DNA of 64,000 nt from Haliclona indistincta. Lineage: Eukaryota > Porifera > Demospongiae > Haplosclerida > Chalinidae. A program made the translations under genes and the position numbers. Under the pieces are notes generated by a model that did not search any database, was not told the origin of the DNA, and saw only the letters and a list, made by a program, of their open reading frames with translations. Location of the stretch: positions 2,031,021 through 2,095,020 of the forward strand of contig OZ024788.1 in NCBI GenBank assembly GCA_964017065.1, in the 5' to 3' direction. Positions 12,128 to 23,197 of this stretch are shown piece by piece (within the stretch, counting starts at the first letter, position 1; each line of letters starts with the position of its first letter).

Positions 12128-12500
12128 CCTTATGGCTTTCTGGTAGTCTTGGGCTTCTAACCCAAGGCATACTGGTTAAAATCCCACCAGGCTAGAAGAC
12201 AGGAGAAAAAGGCATCAAAGTATCTTCAGCTCACCAGCCGATCCATCTGTAAAACGGGTACCTGGTCTTGTACCAGAGAACTGGTTGTGCACGGTCACTG
12301 GCAACATAAGTTCATGTGTCTCTTCATCGTTCACTACTCTAATCTTGATCAGCTAGTGCTCCTGCGAGTTCATTAGTCCAGCTCCAGCAGGCCAGTATCT
12401 GCCAAGCACCAGCTTTGTACACCTGTTAAGTGCACAGGTACTCTCAGCCTTGCCATTTGCCTTTGTGGCATCAAGAATCACTGAGTATAGGCATAATCAA
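12080..12500 (+). mobile_element. tRNA-derived SINE-like repeat, copy A
   Basis: After a GT microsatellite comes a tRNA-like head: GGCTTTCTGGTAG (A-box-like), a stem TTGGG/CCCAA around a 7-nt loop, and GGTTAAAATCC (degenerate B box). A shared body follows (CACCAGCCGATCCATCTGTA, GGGTACCTGG). The copy at 40394-40760 has a better B box, GGTTTGAATCTC. It is too degenerate to be a working tRNA gene. Confidence 0.6.
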
Positions 12501-13320
12501 TTTCCATTCCTCTTTTGCATATAAATGCAGTGGCAAGCATTACAAAAATAAGCCTAGGTAAAATGGTACACTGAGAACAAGTTAGGTTGGGGTCAAGAAG
12601 CATGCATTCTATAAGGATGTTGTATCAGTTTTGGCTGATCCGAATGATACATTTTTTCAAGAAAATCAATTTGATATGCAGAAGAAAAGACATACAAATG
12701 CAATAAAAATGGGCAGAGAAAAATCCATTCTGCAGTGTGATAAATGAAATTGGAGGTGTATAGAGTGAAATAAATCACTTCTATCTAATTGGTCAGAAAC
12801 ATTGAAGTATGGCATAAATAAATCATGTTCTGCGCAAAATGTGGATCGGGACCATCCATGGATTGTCTTGCGCAAAGTGTGGGCAAAGCTAGATAGCAGA
12901 TCTAAGTGCCTTTGGTCATATAAAATTCATCACCAGGCGAAATATCAGCGTTTGAACGCTAATACATTGCATGTAGCCGCCATGCATCTTGTTTTTCCAT
13001 TCAACCCTACATAAGGAGGCACTACTGTGCCTAATAGGTATGATGTTGCAGAGCAAGCTAGGTTAGCATTAAGAAAGAGGATGTTTATCAGTTTTGCTTG
13101 ATCCGAATGATACATTCTTCAAGAAAATCCATTCGGTATGCATGAAGATAATTCTCAGAAGAGCATGCAGATAATTCTCACGATTAAATATTTTATATTT
13201 GTCAAAATTCTTTTTTTATGACAAATTCTAATAAGAAAAACAGTACAAAGGAACCCACATTTAGTGGATACGGCTAGTCATCTCGACTTCTACTCAATTA
13301 ACCAAACCAATAAGATAATA
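12501..13320. other. non-coding repeat remnants, copy A
   Basis: No gene recognised. 12880-13035 is a fragment of the foldback family ending in a CCTCCCTAAT-like end (see 5836). The remainder aligns by eye with 40880-41110 of copy B. Confidence 0.5.
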
Positions 13321-13329
13321 ATAATTTCT

Positions 13330-13415
13330 TATTAACTTATCCTCTGGGATTGATCCATGATAGACAATAGCAGTAGCCAATGGTCATAGCATGAGAACCA
13401 GTTTAGCCTGCCTCA
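13330..13415 (-). pseudogene. decayed signal-peptide exon of the TB-module family
   Basis: The minus strand reads ATGAGGCAGGCTAAACTGG then GTTCTCATGCTATGACC. It matches the first exon at 39514-39604 in layout, but an in-frame TGA interrupts the hydrophobic stretch. The duplicate at 43350-43435 carries the same stop. No TB exon was found downstream at either site. Confidence 0.5.
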
Positions 13416-14099
13416 TGATGAGATAATATTACAGAACTGAGCAGTTGAGTGTACAATAGCCGTCAAACATGGCAAGATAAACGGTATAGTCCATAGATCA
13501 TCAGGCAGTAATGACCATAACTTGCAGGATCTTTAAGTAGTTAACTGTGACAATGCAAGCTGTAAACAAGTGGTTGCTATGATGACATAATAAGTTGTAC
13601 ATGCAACTTGTCCTCATAATACCTATGTCAATAGGTATTATGAGGACACTATCGGATGAGGACAATATTGGATTTAGTTTATCTTAAAAATGAGTGATAG
13701 GGATATTTTATCGTCTTGTATGCAAAAATTGCAGAAAAAATTCCGGACTGATCAGTAATTTTAAGAATAATTGGGAACGTGTGGAAAATGCAAGAAAAGT
13801 ACAAAAATTAGCATGCACATTCTGGACTTCCAGTTTACGAAACTCATACATTTTGAATATCAGCAACAGTATAGCGCTAGCATACTGAGCTATAATTTCA
13901 GCCAGTACAATAGCCTTCTACCTATGTTACATCTCTACCAGTATAATATTTAAGAGCTCTCTATATAAACAAGCACTTACACATCCTCCAGCTTGCCATG
14001 TGTAAACTGGCAGCTCACAATGAGCAACATGAACCACAAAGAACCACCTAAACAATGACACCATCGCCCACAAACAAGCGTAACCTTTAGTGACATCAC

Positions 14100-14480
14100 C
14101 TTTGTGTCTTCCAAGCACCCCATGTAAACAGTTAGATCAGTCATATTGCTATTGGTACCAAGATCAATCATGATGTGCCAGCTTGGCTACAACAGAATTG
14201 TACATGCAACTTGTCAATTTGGGAGCTTATTATGTGTTAATTGTTTCATAAGCTGCGGCAATAAAGCTCACTACTAAACCCGATGAGTATTGACATCACT
14301 AACATGACTACATTTTTGGAAGTCTCATCGCATCTGTCGGCCCAGTCATGCACGAAGTGGGTATGAACAACATCAAGTAATTATGATACCTATCTAAGGA
14401 TCGCAGCCAGTAAGCTAGGTTATGAAAATATTTTCTTACGTTGTGAATCCTGACTGCAACGGCTCCATGCAGTGGCTCCA
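14100..14480 (-). pseudogene. decayed thioredoxin-fold (DIM1/TXNL4-like) gene, copy A
   Basis: The minus strand shows HFVHDWADRCDETSKNV near 14310-14375 and HIMIDLGTNSNMTD near 14135-14175. These sit in the same order and roughly the same spacing as FGHDWDPTCMQMDE and HIMIDLGTGNNNKIN in the intact DIM1 at 50580-51008, but in different frames with stops between. An upstream ATG exon with a GTAAG donor lies near 14452-14480. A PICOT-type thioredoxin domain is an alternative identity. It is head-to-head with the RASSF-like copy. Confidence 0.4.
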
Positions 14481-14539
14481 TGCAATGTTTAATGTGAAGA
14501 GTGGGCGTAGTCACGTGATCATAATGAGTTGTATTGGAG

Positions 14540-15621
14540 ATGTCTAGCGACTATGCAGTCTGTATTACTGTTGATAACTCTCGCAAGATTGTCCATGGAC
14601 TGAGCAAAACAGCCACGGTTGGTGAAGTGGTCGAGAAACTGCGCATTTCTTGCTGCAAGAAGGCACCACAGCTACTACTGGAGTCATGGCGAGGGTGTTC
14701 GCGTGTTATGCCCAGTGGAGAGCAGCTGTGCATCTCTTTCGAGCAGTGGGGCAGTCAAGCACGTGACGTCGAATTGATCATGAAAGAGACCAGGAGAATT
14801 GACCGCAAAACAGCTAGATCAAAAAGGGGGTGGGGCTGTTCTGGGAAAGTTGCTCGCAAAAAATCAAAGCCACTCGATCGAACACGCGTTCGTTACGTTC
14901 AACAACGTCACAGTATTCATCTGGTACGACAGCTGGAAGAGGATGTAGCAAGACTGAAAGAGGAATTAGCTCACCAGGAACTGATCAAGAAAGCATTTTC
15001 AAATCAGGTGTCTGATTTAACTAGTGACATTGATTTTAGCGATTACCTTCCACCTGAGCTAAGGGAGGAGTATAATGAGGCGATGAAGAGTGTAAGAGCA
15101 GGAGCAGAAAGCAACTGAACTACATTGGCTTCGAGAAGAACTCAGACAGAAGGTGTCATCGAAACAAAACGAGAAAATGGCTCTTGAGAGAACTGTGGAC
15201 GAATTGCACAAAAAGGTATTTTCTCATAACCTAAAGCTTCAACCTCAGTATTATAGCTATATACTTGGACACATGCATGATTTAGTAAAGGTCAACTTCT
15301 TACATTATATTACAACACCCTTTCCGATCCAGATACAAGCTGAACAAAAGGCTATGCAATTGATGTCAAGCAAGCATTTTGAGTCATCTGAACTTACTAG
15401 TGCCCAAACTGAACTCACAGAACTTCAGACAGGTCTCAAATCTAAGATGAAAATCAGCCAACTACAGGCGGAGAAGGTGATATCAAAATTGGTTGTCTTT
15501 ACTGTAAACTTATTCTTTGCTGTCTCAGATACGTGAGATTGCACATGAAAGAACGAAAATTGAGAAAGAAATAGACAAAAAAGAAACTGCTTGTAACACA
15601 GATAAATGGAAATCAATGTGA
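14540..15621 (+). pseudogene. RASSF-like RA-domain/coiled-coil gene, copy A, frameshifted
   Basis: Exons correspond to 14540-15215, 15333-15476 and 15529-15621. The RA domain (about residues 5-85) and the basic linker match copy B closely. At about 15089, GTGTAAGAGC replaces GTGCGAAAGAGC. The loss of two bases ends the protein as KSVRAGAESN at 15118, removing the C-terminal coiled coil. A nearby 9-nt (3-codon) deletion keeps frame. Downstream exons remain open (KMALERTVDELHKK, AMQLMSSKHFESSELTS). Recent pseudogene, or a truncated protein with RA domain only. Confidence 0.8.
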
Positions 15622-16033
15622 CAATTTCCTAGTAAAAACCTCAATTCTATGAATTCAGTTTTTTACAATGTATGAATACTATTGTTAGGGTTGTATTCAT
15701 TACAAGGCTATAATTATGTCAGTATGACTTTATTGGTACCTTTTTGGCAAATGTATTGTTATGCCCTCTATAAAATTTGGTGGTTAAGTGATTAAAATTT
15801 TAAGGCAGAGAGGTGTCATTCTCAGTGCTGCATGCAGACGGACACTCGGTGTCAGTGACATTATGGAATAGCTTCACTCAATTCCCAAGGAACCTTCTAT
15901 TCATATAACAAGTGTGAGCATACAATGCAATCCATAGTCAAAGGAACACATGCAAGTAAACCGTATTGTGTCATGAATAATGATTATGCTATATTACATA
16001 ATCCAGAGCATGAGAAGCGGGTTCCACTGCAGC
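15622..16033. other. intergenic between RASSF and propeller copies (A)
   Basis: No gene. Nearly colinear with 45683-46141 in copy B, differing by small indels. Confidence 0.6.
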
Positions 16034-16040
16034 TATAAAA
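16034..16040 (+). promoter_or_regulatory. TATA box of the copy-A propeller gene, stranded
   Basis: TATAAAA in the context GCAGCTATAAAA, identical to 46142-46148 in copy B, where the ATG follows 70 bp later. Here a TTAA-flanked element (16066-16663) separates it from the ATG at 16693 by about 650 bp. Confidence 0.55.
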
Positions 16041-16065
16041 TATGACTTGCACAATCTCAAATTAA

Positions 16066-16663
16066 CTCTTTAGGGACTGAATTATTTTGACGAAAATTCG
16101 ACTTGCTCTAAACTGACAGTTTGTCTTGAATTTTCTACAACATGCAGTACGTTAGCTGTTCCAAACTAGCAATGTTGTTTCCTGGTATGTCAAAGTTTAC
16201 AACCATGTACTAAACTCTGAGTTGGCCACTCCCACTTCGGAACTGAAGCCGCTTAGGTGCTGCGACCTCGTCATTTTTCAGCCAATTTTGGTCTTCGTTT
16301 AGCCCTTGTGACTGATACAAAAACCTGGTAGTGTCCAGGTGAGCAAACAGCATAGTTTAGACCATATTCCATGCCCAAGTATGCATTTCCGTGCATCCTG
16401 AAGCCTTAAAAATTCCAAAAGTGGCGAGGGGCTCCGCCCCTTCAAACCCCAGGTTAACGGGGGGACACCCCCTTTAAAATTCCCCCCATGCTATACATTT
16501 TAGTGGGGAGGGCGCGTCGAAAAACAGGTGGTTTTTTTAGGTAAAGTCATCTTTTGCAAATCAACTTGATTTGACCTTTCTAGAGCACTTTTTGCACTTT
16601 TTATGACGTCTAGAGTAGGTGGAGTCAATTATGGCGGCTAAAGCCGGTATAGGCCTTAAAGGG
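16066..16663. mobile_element. TTAA-flanked MITE (piggyBac-like), insertion 1
   Basis: TTAA at 16062-16065 and 16664-16667 flanks an element with CTCTTTAGGG and inverted CCCTTTAAGGCC-type ends. Interior landmarks are CTCTAAACTGACAGTTTGTC, GGCTCCGCCCCTTC and TTTGACCTTTCTAGAGCAC. Copy B has only one TTAA at the matching site (46189-46192), so the TTAA duplication is shown directly. Relatives: 49749-50339 (inverted) and 41741-42138. TTAA plus CCCTTT ends is typical of piggyBac-type elements; no transposase is present. Confidence 0.85.
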
Positions 16664-16692
16664 TTAAACTTAGCATTAATTTTGCTATAGCT

Positions 16693-17559
16693 ATGGGCAT
16701 GATGCATATTGCAGTCTTTCTTAGCGCTGTATTCCTGGCAGCTTCAGCTGCGAAGCTTCCAATGAGGCACACAAGCGATTACTTGATAGAGCTAGACCGC
16801 CAAGTGGAAGAGTCGAGGTTAAATTTCCCTCCAAGTTGCACTCCTTTCTACCCCTCAATGATTGCTACTAAACCCAGTGGTTCTATTGACGCGCTTCCTT
16901 TCACTCACGGACTCTGGGTTAGCCTGTTCACTGGTCACTTTGTCGCAGTCCAATATGAACATTTAACATTTACTCTCAATCTGGTTTAAAAATAAGAGAA
17001 GTTTCCTACCCTGCTCAGTTTGGTTTTAAGACTGACTGTGTGTTCACTAGGACCAACTTCTACATCGCTGAAAAAAAATCTGAAATACTCGACAAGTGGA
17101 GTCTACGGTGGTGAATTTGCAATCGGTTCAGCTTTCTTCAGAATGACATCTGGTGGAGATTATCTATACTCTACTATATTCTTGGTGGAAGTCTACAACC
17201 TTGTCACTCGTATTAGAGAATTAACCTTTGAGATAACCTCACCAATCATACATGGAATATCTATGGACACAAACAGACACCTTTACATCACTACATTTGT
17301 CGAAAAATACGAACACAACGGACATAAAATTGGAGAAATGAGATACAAGGACCTAATTTTTGGAGATGGAATAACAATCGATGGCAGTAACAACGCCATC
17401 ATTGCAGATCATGCTGATCGAGTTGTCATCTATGATCAAAGCAACCTTTTGATTAAGAAACTTTGGCCAGTTCCTCTCCCAAATGATGTGGCTGTCAGTG
17501 CTTTCTGCCGTCATCTGTACGTGTCTTCATGGGGCAGTGCTAAGGTGCTCATTTTTTGA
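16693..17559 (+). pseudogene. secreted beta-propeller protein, copy A, multiply broken
   Basis: An intronless relative of 46212-47114 and 48193-49104. The signal peptide (MGMMHIAVFLSAVFLAASAA) and RQVEESRLNFPPSCTPFYPS are preserved. Deletions near 16958 and 17060 then shift the frame, and segments such as DVTFKKI, the TKL of FLTKLVEV and the LSNV of TTLSNVVEK are missing. Later parts are open again (GEFAIGSAFFRMTSGGDYLY, ITSPIIHGISMDTNRHLYIT, LPNDVAVSA). It carries the serine (TCA) at the position where copy B has a stop. The promoter is also separated by a mobile element. Confidence 0.85.
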
Positions 17560-17585
17560 AAGCACCACTGAGCTCAATAATATAA

Positions 17586-17980
17586 AGAAATAAAAAGATT
17601 TCTAACGAAATCAAAAGGATGTAGGGATAAAGAAATCTGCTACTAGTCCACAGTGTAAACCAACAAGGAGCAAGCATGGAATGGTAACATAATTGACTTG
17701 CTAACAGACCATAGATCCCTACATCAATGGCTGTAAATAAGATTTTGACTCTATACAATATTTGTTCACAAGCTAAATTTAATTCAATGCACGTCAGGTA
17801 TCAGTCAATAGCAACTAGCAGAACTGCTGTATAGTCAGCCACTGATGTAGGATCTATGGTCTGTTAGCAAGTCAATCGTGTTACCATTCCATGCTTGCTC
17901 CTTGTTGGTTTACGCTGTGGACCAGTAGCAGATTTCTTTATCCCTACATCCTTTTGATTTCGTTAGAAATCTTTTTATTT
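17586..17980. mobile_element. foldback element (same family as 8961-9372) at the copy-A duplication end
   Basis: Palindromic arms TTTCTAACGAAATC / GATTTCGTTAGAAA, then AAAAGGATGTAGGG and CACAGTGTAAACCAACAAGG. It abuts the point where copies A and B stop matching (after CACCACTGAG). Confidence 0.8.
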
Positions 17981-18124
17981 CTTGTTTGTGTCCTTTTTTC
18001 TTTTATAGTGAGTTTTAAATTTTTGGTGCAGTTCGAATTCGGCAAGATAATGTATCTCTTTGTTTCCACCATTGGTTTGGTTTGCTTTTGTTGATAATTG
18101 CTTTTTAACTTGCGCTCCTCCCTT

Positions 18125-18935
18125 TCAAGTTCAACGCACTCTCAATATGTGGGCGAGCTCTTATACATCCGTTTTACTTCAAACAGCGCAAGCGATAGCC
18201 TCAAATGATGACCAAAGCCGATCACGAAAAATTCGTATGATCTTTGACACTGGTAGCCATCGCTCATACATCACTGAAAGGGTCGCCAACGATCTCAGGC
18301 TTTCTTCTGAAGGAAGACACTCAATGACCATAGGGACGTTTGGATCACAAGTAGAACAACCCCGTGTCTGTGATCTTGTCAGATTAAGCATTTCCTTAAA
18401 GAATGGTAACCAGAAGCAATTCTCACTACTCACCGTCCCATTTATCTGTGACCCTCTGTCCAACCAGCCTGCTGACCTTTGCCAGAACACCTTTAGTCAC
18501 CTTGTTGACCTCGACCTTGCAGATCCTGCTCCTGACAGCTGCCACGTCCCTACTCGAAATCGATGTCTTAATTGGTCTGGATTACTATTGGGATCTTATA
18601 ACAGGAAGAACACGTCGAGGATCACATGGACCAGTTGCAGTTGAGACAAAACTTTGCTGGATATTGTCAGGACCTGCTCCAACTACAAGTGACTCTCTGC
18701 ACTGCAGTACTCTCTTGACCACTTCACACTCGCTCAAGATTGATTTGAGCCCCTCTCCTAACAAAGATAGACAAGTGGTAGATCTCTTGCAGTCATTCTG
18801 GGACCTAGAGACGATGGGCATCACTGAAACTGAACACACTCTCGACGATGAATTTTGTGATAAAATCACGATTCGAGATGGACGTTACGAGGTATCCTTG
18901 CCATGGAGAGAAGTACACAAGCCTCTACCAGACAA
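18125..18935 (+). mobile_element. BEL/Pao-type retrotransposon fragment (aspartic protease and start of RT region)
   Basis: The first frame shows VLLQTAQA, then FDTGSHRSYITERVAND (retropepsin-like DTG motif), IGTFGSQ and TVPFICDPLS. After a frameshift near 18540-18560 the second frame gives DVLIGLDYYWDLITG, RGSHGPVAVETKLCWILSGP, then TEHTLDDEFCDKI and YEVSLPWREVHKPLPDN. This order is characteristic of BEL/Pao pol polyproteins. Gag, integrase, most of RT and the LTRs are missing. It is a dead fragment. Confidence 0.85.
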
Positions 18936-19929
18936 CAGGCAACGCTGTTGTGCAATGCTTCTGTGACCCAATGCGTCTGTGCAATGCAATGCTTGCTGAT
19001 GAACGTCTATGATCGCGCCAAAGAAGGGACTAGCATGTCACGGACGTGTAGGAGACGAGGAGAATATCCAATTGCCCCAGAAAAGTGGGGCAAATGGAGC
19101 ATGCGCTGACAGTCTGTACCAGGCTCTTTTCTAAAAAAAGCCTGGGAACGAGGCTAATTTGCTCAGGAGCGCATATTGAGAGTGAGTGCAGTAAGAAGGC
19201 AGGAGCGGGAGACGCCCACGCACTTGATTAAAACTTGCACCTCCACACATGATTGATGGCCGTGTTTCTAAATATTGAAAGCTGCTTCCTACCTTCTAGA
19301 AGGTCAGTTCCATCTAATAGTAGAGCGGATTGGTAGCATTTTTGGGGTGAATCGTTCACTTTATGATATAAGCATGAAACTTGGTACACTGTTAGAACAT
19401 GACATGAGGATCATTTTTAGCTATAGGGCCATCTCAGATTTGACCTCTGACCTTTGCGGCAGCTTTTTCTTCCAAATTGCCGATAAAGTCTTCAACTCTC
19501 TGCTATCTATACTCATTCTATATAATTTTGATCATTATACATAATAACAACATGCCCTAAGGAATATTTTTATTCTTAAAAAGTTTGACCTTTGACCTCT
19601 GCGGCAACGCTTTACTCAAAATAAATTACGAGAGCAATCATTTTTAATGGTATTCACTGTTTGTGAGTTACCAGTTCATTGTAGATAGTAAGAGTATTCA
19701 AAGTAATTATTTTTGACAATCAAAAGTTGACCTTTGACCTTTGCGGCAAGTTTTTCTTCAAAATTAATAAATGTGCATGACTACATGTACTGTTAATTTA
19801 ATGATAATGATAATGAATTTAATAATGTACTGTCTCATGATAATTACTCACCTAATAAAACATTAAACTGAAACAACATCATGAAGATCAGTCTCACATA
19901 TAATTATTTTCAACATTAATTAGTATTAT

Positions 19930-20430
19930 TATTCACCATGTGAAGAGTGCATATCTTGTCAGACACGTGATGGAGACATTAATGAATTCTTTAAGCATGA
20001 AAATCAGGCATGCCCACCATCACTGTCAAATTTGGGCAAACTGAGGCTAGGGACCAAGTCAGATATTACCAGCTGTCTTGAAATAGTTTCAAATCACCTA
20101 CTGTTGATGCTATCGTTGTTGATGGTGCAGCAGTAGTAAATAATTATGCTGAAGCCTGGTACTGCACAGACCTTTTCAGATTACGGTTCTCAAGTATTTT
20201 TGCCTTAGATTAAAGAGCAACTACAGAAAGTACAAAGGCTTGAGTTGGTGTGGGATGAGTATATTCAAGGCAGCTTAAAAAGTATTCACGCAGTGCAAGG
20301 GGCAAAGGAAGCCGCAGGCGAGTAGGATCCACCAATGCTTTGCCTAGAAACTGGAGGAAATTTCTTAGAAATGATGACAACATGGCTGAGCTGTTCTCTT
20401 TTTTAAGTATTGAAACTGCTAAGATTGAAA
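19930..20430 (+). pseudogene. decayed transposon-associated ORF (left arm)
   Basis: Reading with frame changes gives CISCQTRDGDINEFFKHENQ, KLRLGTKSDI, DAIVVDGAAVVN, MLKPGTAQTFSDYGSQVFLP, LELVWDEYIQGSLK and LPRNWRKFLRNDDNMAELFS. This series is familiar from repetitive uncharacterised proteins in cnidarian and sponge predictions; I recall the motifs but not a named family. Stops and frameshifts separate the blocks. The mirror copy is on the minus strand at 20570-21600. Confidence 0.55.
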
Positions 20431-20831
20431 CAAAGGTACAAATTGTTGTAACACACCACAAAGATGTGCTATGCAATTGGACAAGAGACACTAAAGGTCT
20501 TGCCAGAGGCAAAATTTGCAAGGAGCAAGGCCTGTGTGCAAGGAGCAAGACCTTTAGTGTCTCTTGTCCAATTGCATAGCACATCTTTGTGGTGTGTTAC
20601 AACAATTTGTACCTTTGTTTCAATCTTAGCAGTTTCAATACTTAAAAAAGAGAACAGCTCAGCCATGTTGTCATTGTTTCTAATAAATTTCCTCCAGTTT
20701 CTAGGCAAAGCTTTGGTGGATCCTACTCGCCTGCGGCTTCCTTTGCCCCTTGTACTGCGTGAATACTTTTTAAGCTTCCTTGAATATACTCATCCCACAC
20801 CAACTCAAGCCTTTGTACTTTCTGTAGTTGT

Positions 20832-21031
20832 NNNNNNNNNNNNNNNNNNNNNNNNNNNNNNNNNNNNNNNNNNNNNNNNNNNNNNNNNNNNNNNNNNNNN
20901 NNNNNNNNNNNNNNNNNNNNNNNNNNNNNNNNNNNNNNNNNNNNNNNNNNNNNNNNNNNNNNNNNNNNNNNNNNNNNNNNNNNNNNNNNNNNNNNNNNNN
21001 NNNNNNNNNNNNNNNNNNNNNNNNNNNNNNN
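20832..21031. other. assembly gap of 200 N, flanked by a duplicated 233-bp segment
   Basis: 20599-20831 and 21032-21264 appear identical and in the same orientation on either side of the N run. That is the pattern expected when overlapping contig ends were not merged. Confidence 0.9.
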
Positions 21032-21630
21032 ACAACAATTTGTACCTTTGTTTCAATCTTAGCAGTTTCAATACTTAAAAAAGAGAACAGCTCAGCCATG
21101 TTGTCATTGTTTCTAATAAATTTCCTCCAGTTTCTAGGCAAAGCTTTGGTGGATCCTACTCGCCTGCGGCTTCCTTTGCCCCTTGTACTGCGTGAATACT
21201 TTTTAAGCTTCCTTGAATATACTCATCCCACACCAACTCAAGCCTTTGTACTTTCTGTAGTTGTTCTTTAATCTAAGGCAAAAAATACTTGAGAACCGTA
21301 ATCTGAAAAGGTCTGTGCAGTACCAGGCTTCAGCATAATTATTTACTACTGCTGCACCATCAACAACGATAGCATCAACAGTAGGTGATTTGAAACTATT
21401 TCAAGACAGCTGGTAATATCTGACTTGGTTCCTAGCCTCAGTTTGCCCAAATTTGACAGTGATGGTGGGCATGCCTGATTTTCAAGCTTAAAGAATTCAT
21501 TAATGTCTCCATCACGTGTCTGACAAGATATGCACTCTTCACATGCATGGTGAATAATAATATTAATTAATGTTGAAAATAATTATATGTGAGACTGATC
21601 TTCATGATGTTGTTTCAGTTTAAGTAATAT

Positions 21631-21808
21631 TTAGACCACACTAGGCGGTGCATTACGCGATATAATGCACGAGGGTGGGGTCAATAACGGTCGAGAACGC
21701 GTTGATAATGCACGAGCCGAAGGCGAGTGCATTATCACGCGTTCGAGACCGTTATTGACGACGCCCGAGTGCTTTATATCGCGTAATGCACCGCCTAGTG
21801 TGGTCTAA
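21631..21808. mobile_element. 178-bp near-perfect hairpin MITE
   Basis: TTAGACCACACTAGGCGGTG at the left is the exact inverse of the right end. The arms continue through CATTACGCGATATAATGCAC-like sequence to a small loop near 21715. It is absent from the left arm of the palindrome at 19850-19880. Confidence 0.85.
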
Positions 21809-21813
21809 ACGTT

Positions 21814-22022
21814 TTAGACCATACCAGGTGACTTTCCGACTGAGTGCTTGCTATTTTGTTCGCTTTGTTTACCTAAAAGTGTGCATTAATAAAGTGCGCG
21901 TTAATAAAAGTGTGCATTAAGAACTTAATCCACGAGGTGCATTAATAAAAGTGTGCATTAAGCTATTTAATGCACACTTTTTGAGCGATCTGATTGGTCG
22001 AAAGTCACGTGGTATGGTCTAA
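21814..22022. mobile_element. 209-bp TIR MITE adjacent to the previous hairpin
   Basis: TTAGACCATACCAGGTGACTTTC at the left is mirrored at the right (with a CACGTGG variant). The interior carries several AAAGTGTGCATTAA units. It shares the TTAGACCA start with its neighbour, so the two are related. Confidence 0.82.
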
Positions 22023-22699
22023 TGTTTTATTAGGTGAGTAATTATCACATTATTAAATTCATTATCATTATCATTAAATTAACAGTACATGTAGTCATGC
22101 ACATTTATTAATTTTGAAGAAAAACTTGCCGCAAAGGTCAAAGGTCAACTTTTGATTATCAAAAATAATTACTTTGAATACTCTTACTATCTACAATGAA
22201 CTGGTAACTCACAAACAGTGAATACCATTAAAAATGATTGCTCTCGTAATTTATTTTGAGTAAAGCGTTGCCGCAGAGGTCAAAGGTCAAACTTTTTAAG
22301 AATAAAAATATTCCTTAGGGCATGTTGTTATTATGTATAATGATCAAAATTATATAGAAAGAGTATAGATAGCAGAGAGTTGAAGACTTTATCGGCAATT
22401 TGGAAGAAAAAGCTGCCGCAAAGGTCAGAGGTCAAATCTGAGATGGCCCTATAGCTAAAAATGATCCTCATGTCATGTTCTAACAGTGTACCAAGTTTCA
22501 TGCTTTTATCATAAAGTGAACGATTTTTCAACCAATCCGCTCTACTATAATACAAAACTGTGCGTACGCGCACCGTCGGCCATCGCAAGAAACACGCCCA
22601 TCACTGAAAATTTTTAACCAAGTGCGTGCATGTGCGTGGGAGTGTCCTGCTCCTGCCTTCTTACCGCGCTCACTCTGTGCAAAAGTATTATAAAGAAAA

Positions 22700-23197
22700 A
22701 AAAATCAAGCCTGTACAGCAGCCACTGATGTAGCAAAATTTCAGCCAGTCAATCATGTTACCATTCCATGTTACCAATAGTTACCATGCACTTAAGTTGT
22801 TGACAGTGAAAGATTTCTTCATTGTTAATCTACCATCCCTAGCTACATCCTGTTGATTTCATTAGATATTCTTTATTTTCTTGGATATAATGTTTTGGAC
22901 AATTTTCTTGGATACTAGCTGATTAATGTGTGAAAGAAAATTGAACAGTTACCGAGCTGCTAGATCACAGCGGAAATCTAGTGTGTGTGAAAGTTACTGC
23001 ATGAAAAGTCCTATTATGAAGCTCTTTTTCCATTATTGTATCAAGTAGTACCAATCAGTGATCTATAAAAGAATAAATACAATACTTTTTTGAAGTGATG
23101 TATTAATTTTAGGTGCAAGTACACTACATAACATGCTGGTAGAGAAACAAGATAAATAATGATCACAAAGTCTTTTGGTATAATTATACCTTCAATG
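22700..23197. repeat. third, partial copy of the duplicated segment's front end
   Basis: Colinear with 6355-7600 of copy A (CAGCCACTGATG, GAACAGTTACCGAGCTGCTAG, CATGAAAAGTCCTATTATGA, CACTACATAACATGCTGG) but without the 586-bp element at 6892-7477. Confidence 0.75.

Larger units (their letters stand above)
19180..22680. repeat. 3.5-kb near-palindrome (large inverted repeat) interrupted by a sequence gap
   Basis: The left arm from about 19180 to 20502 is mirrored by the right arm from 20546 onward, resuming after the gap to about 22680. A 43-nt loop separates them. Both arms carry repeated TTTGACCTTTGCGGCAAG-type motifs and the same decayed coding segment. The right arm alone has two extra hairpin elements (21631-22022). 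The ends share AGTAAGAAGGCAGGAGC and CCCACGCAC. It is either a transposon-derived inverted duplication or partly an assembly product. Confidence 0.8.

Noticed and set aside
12125..12200. A functional tRNA gene
   Set aside because: The B box is degenerate, the acceptor stem is poorly paired, and the same head with a long body recurs at 40.4 kb, so a SINE-like origin fits better.
13780..13970. Overlapping short open frames
   Set aside because: No family resemblance. The copy-B sequence (43780-43920) differs by frame-breaking indels and a repeat insertion.
20464..21271. Open frames spanning the N run
   Set aside because: They include undetermined bases and only re-read the mirrored, decayed transposon ORF.
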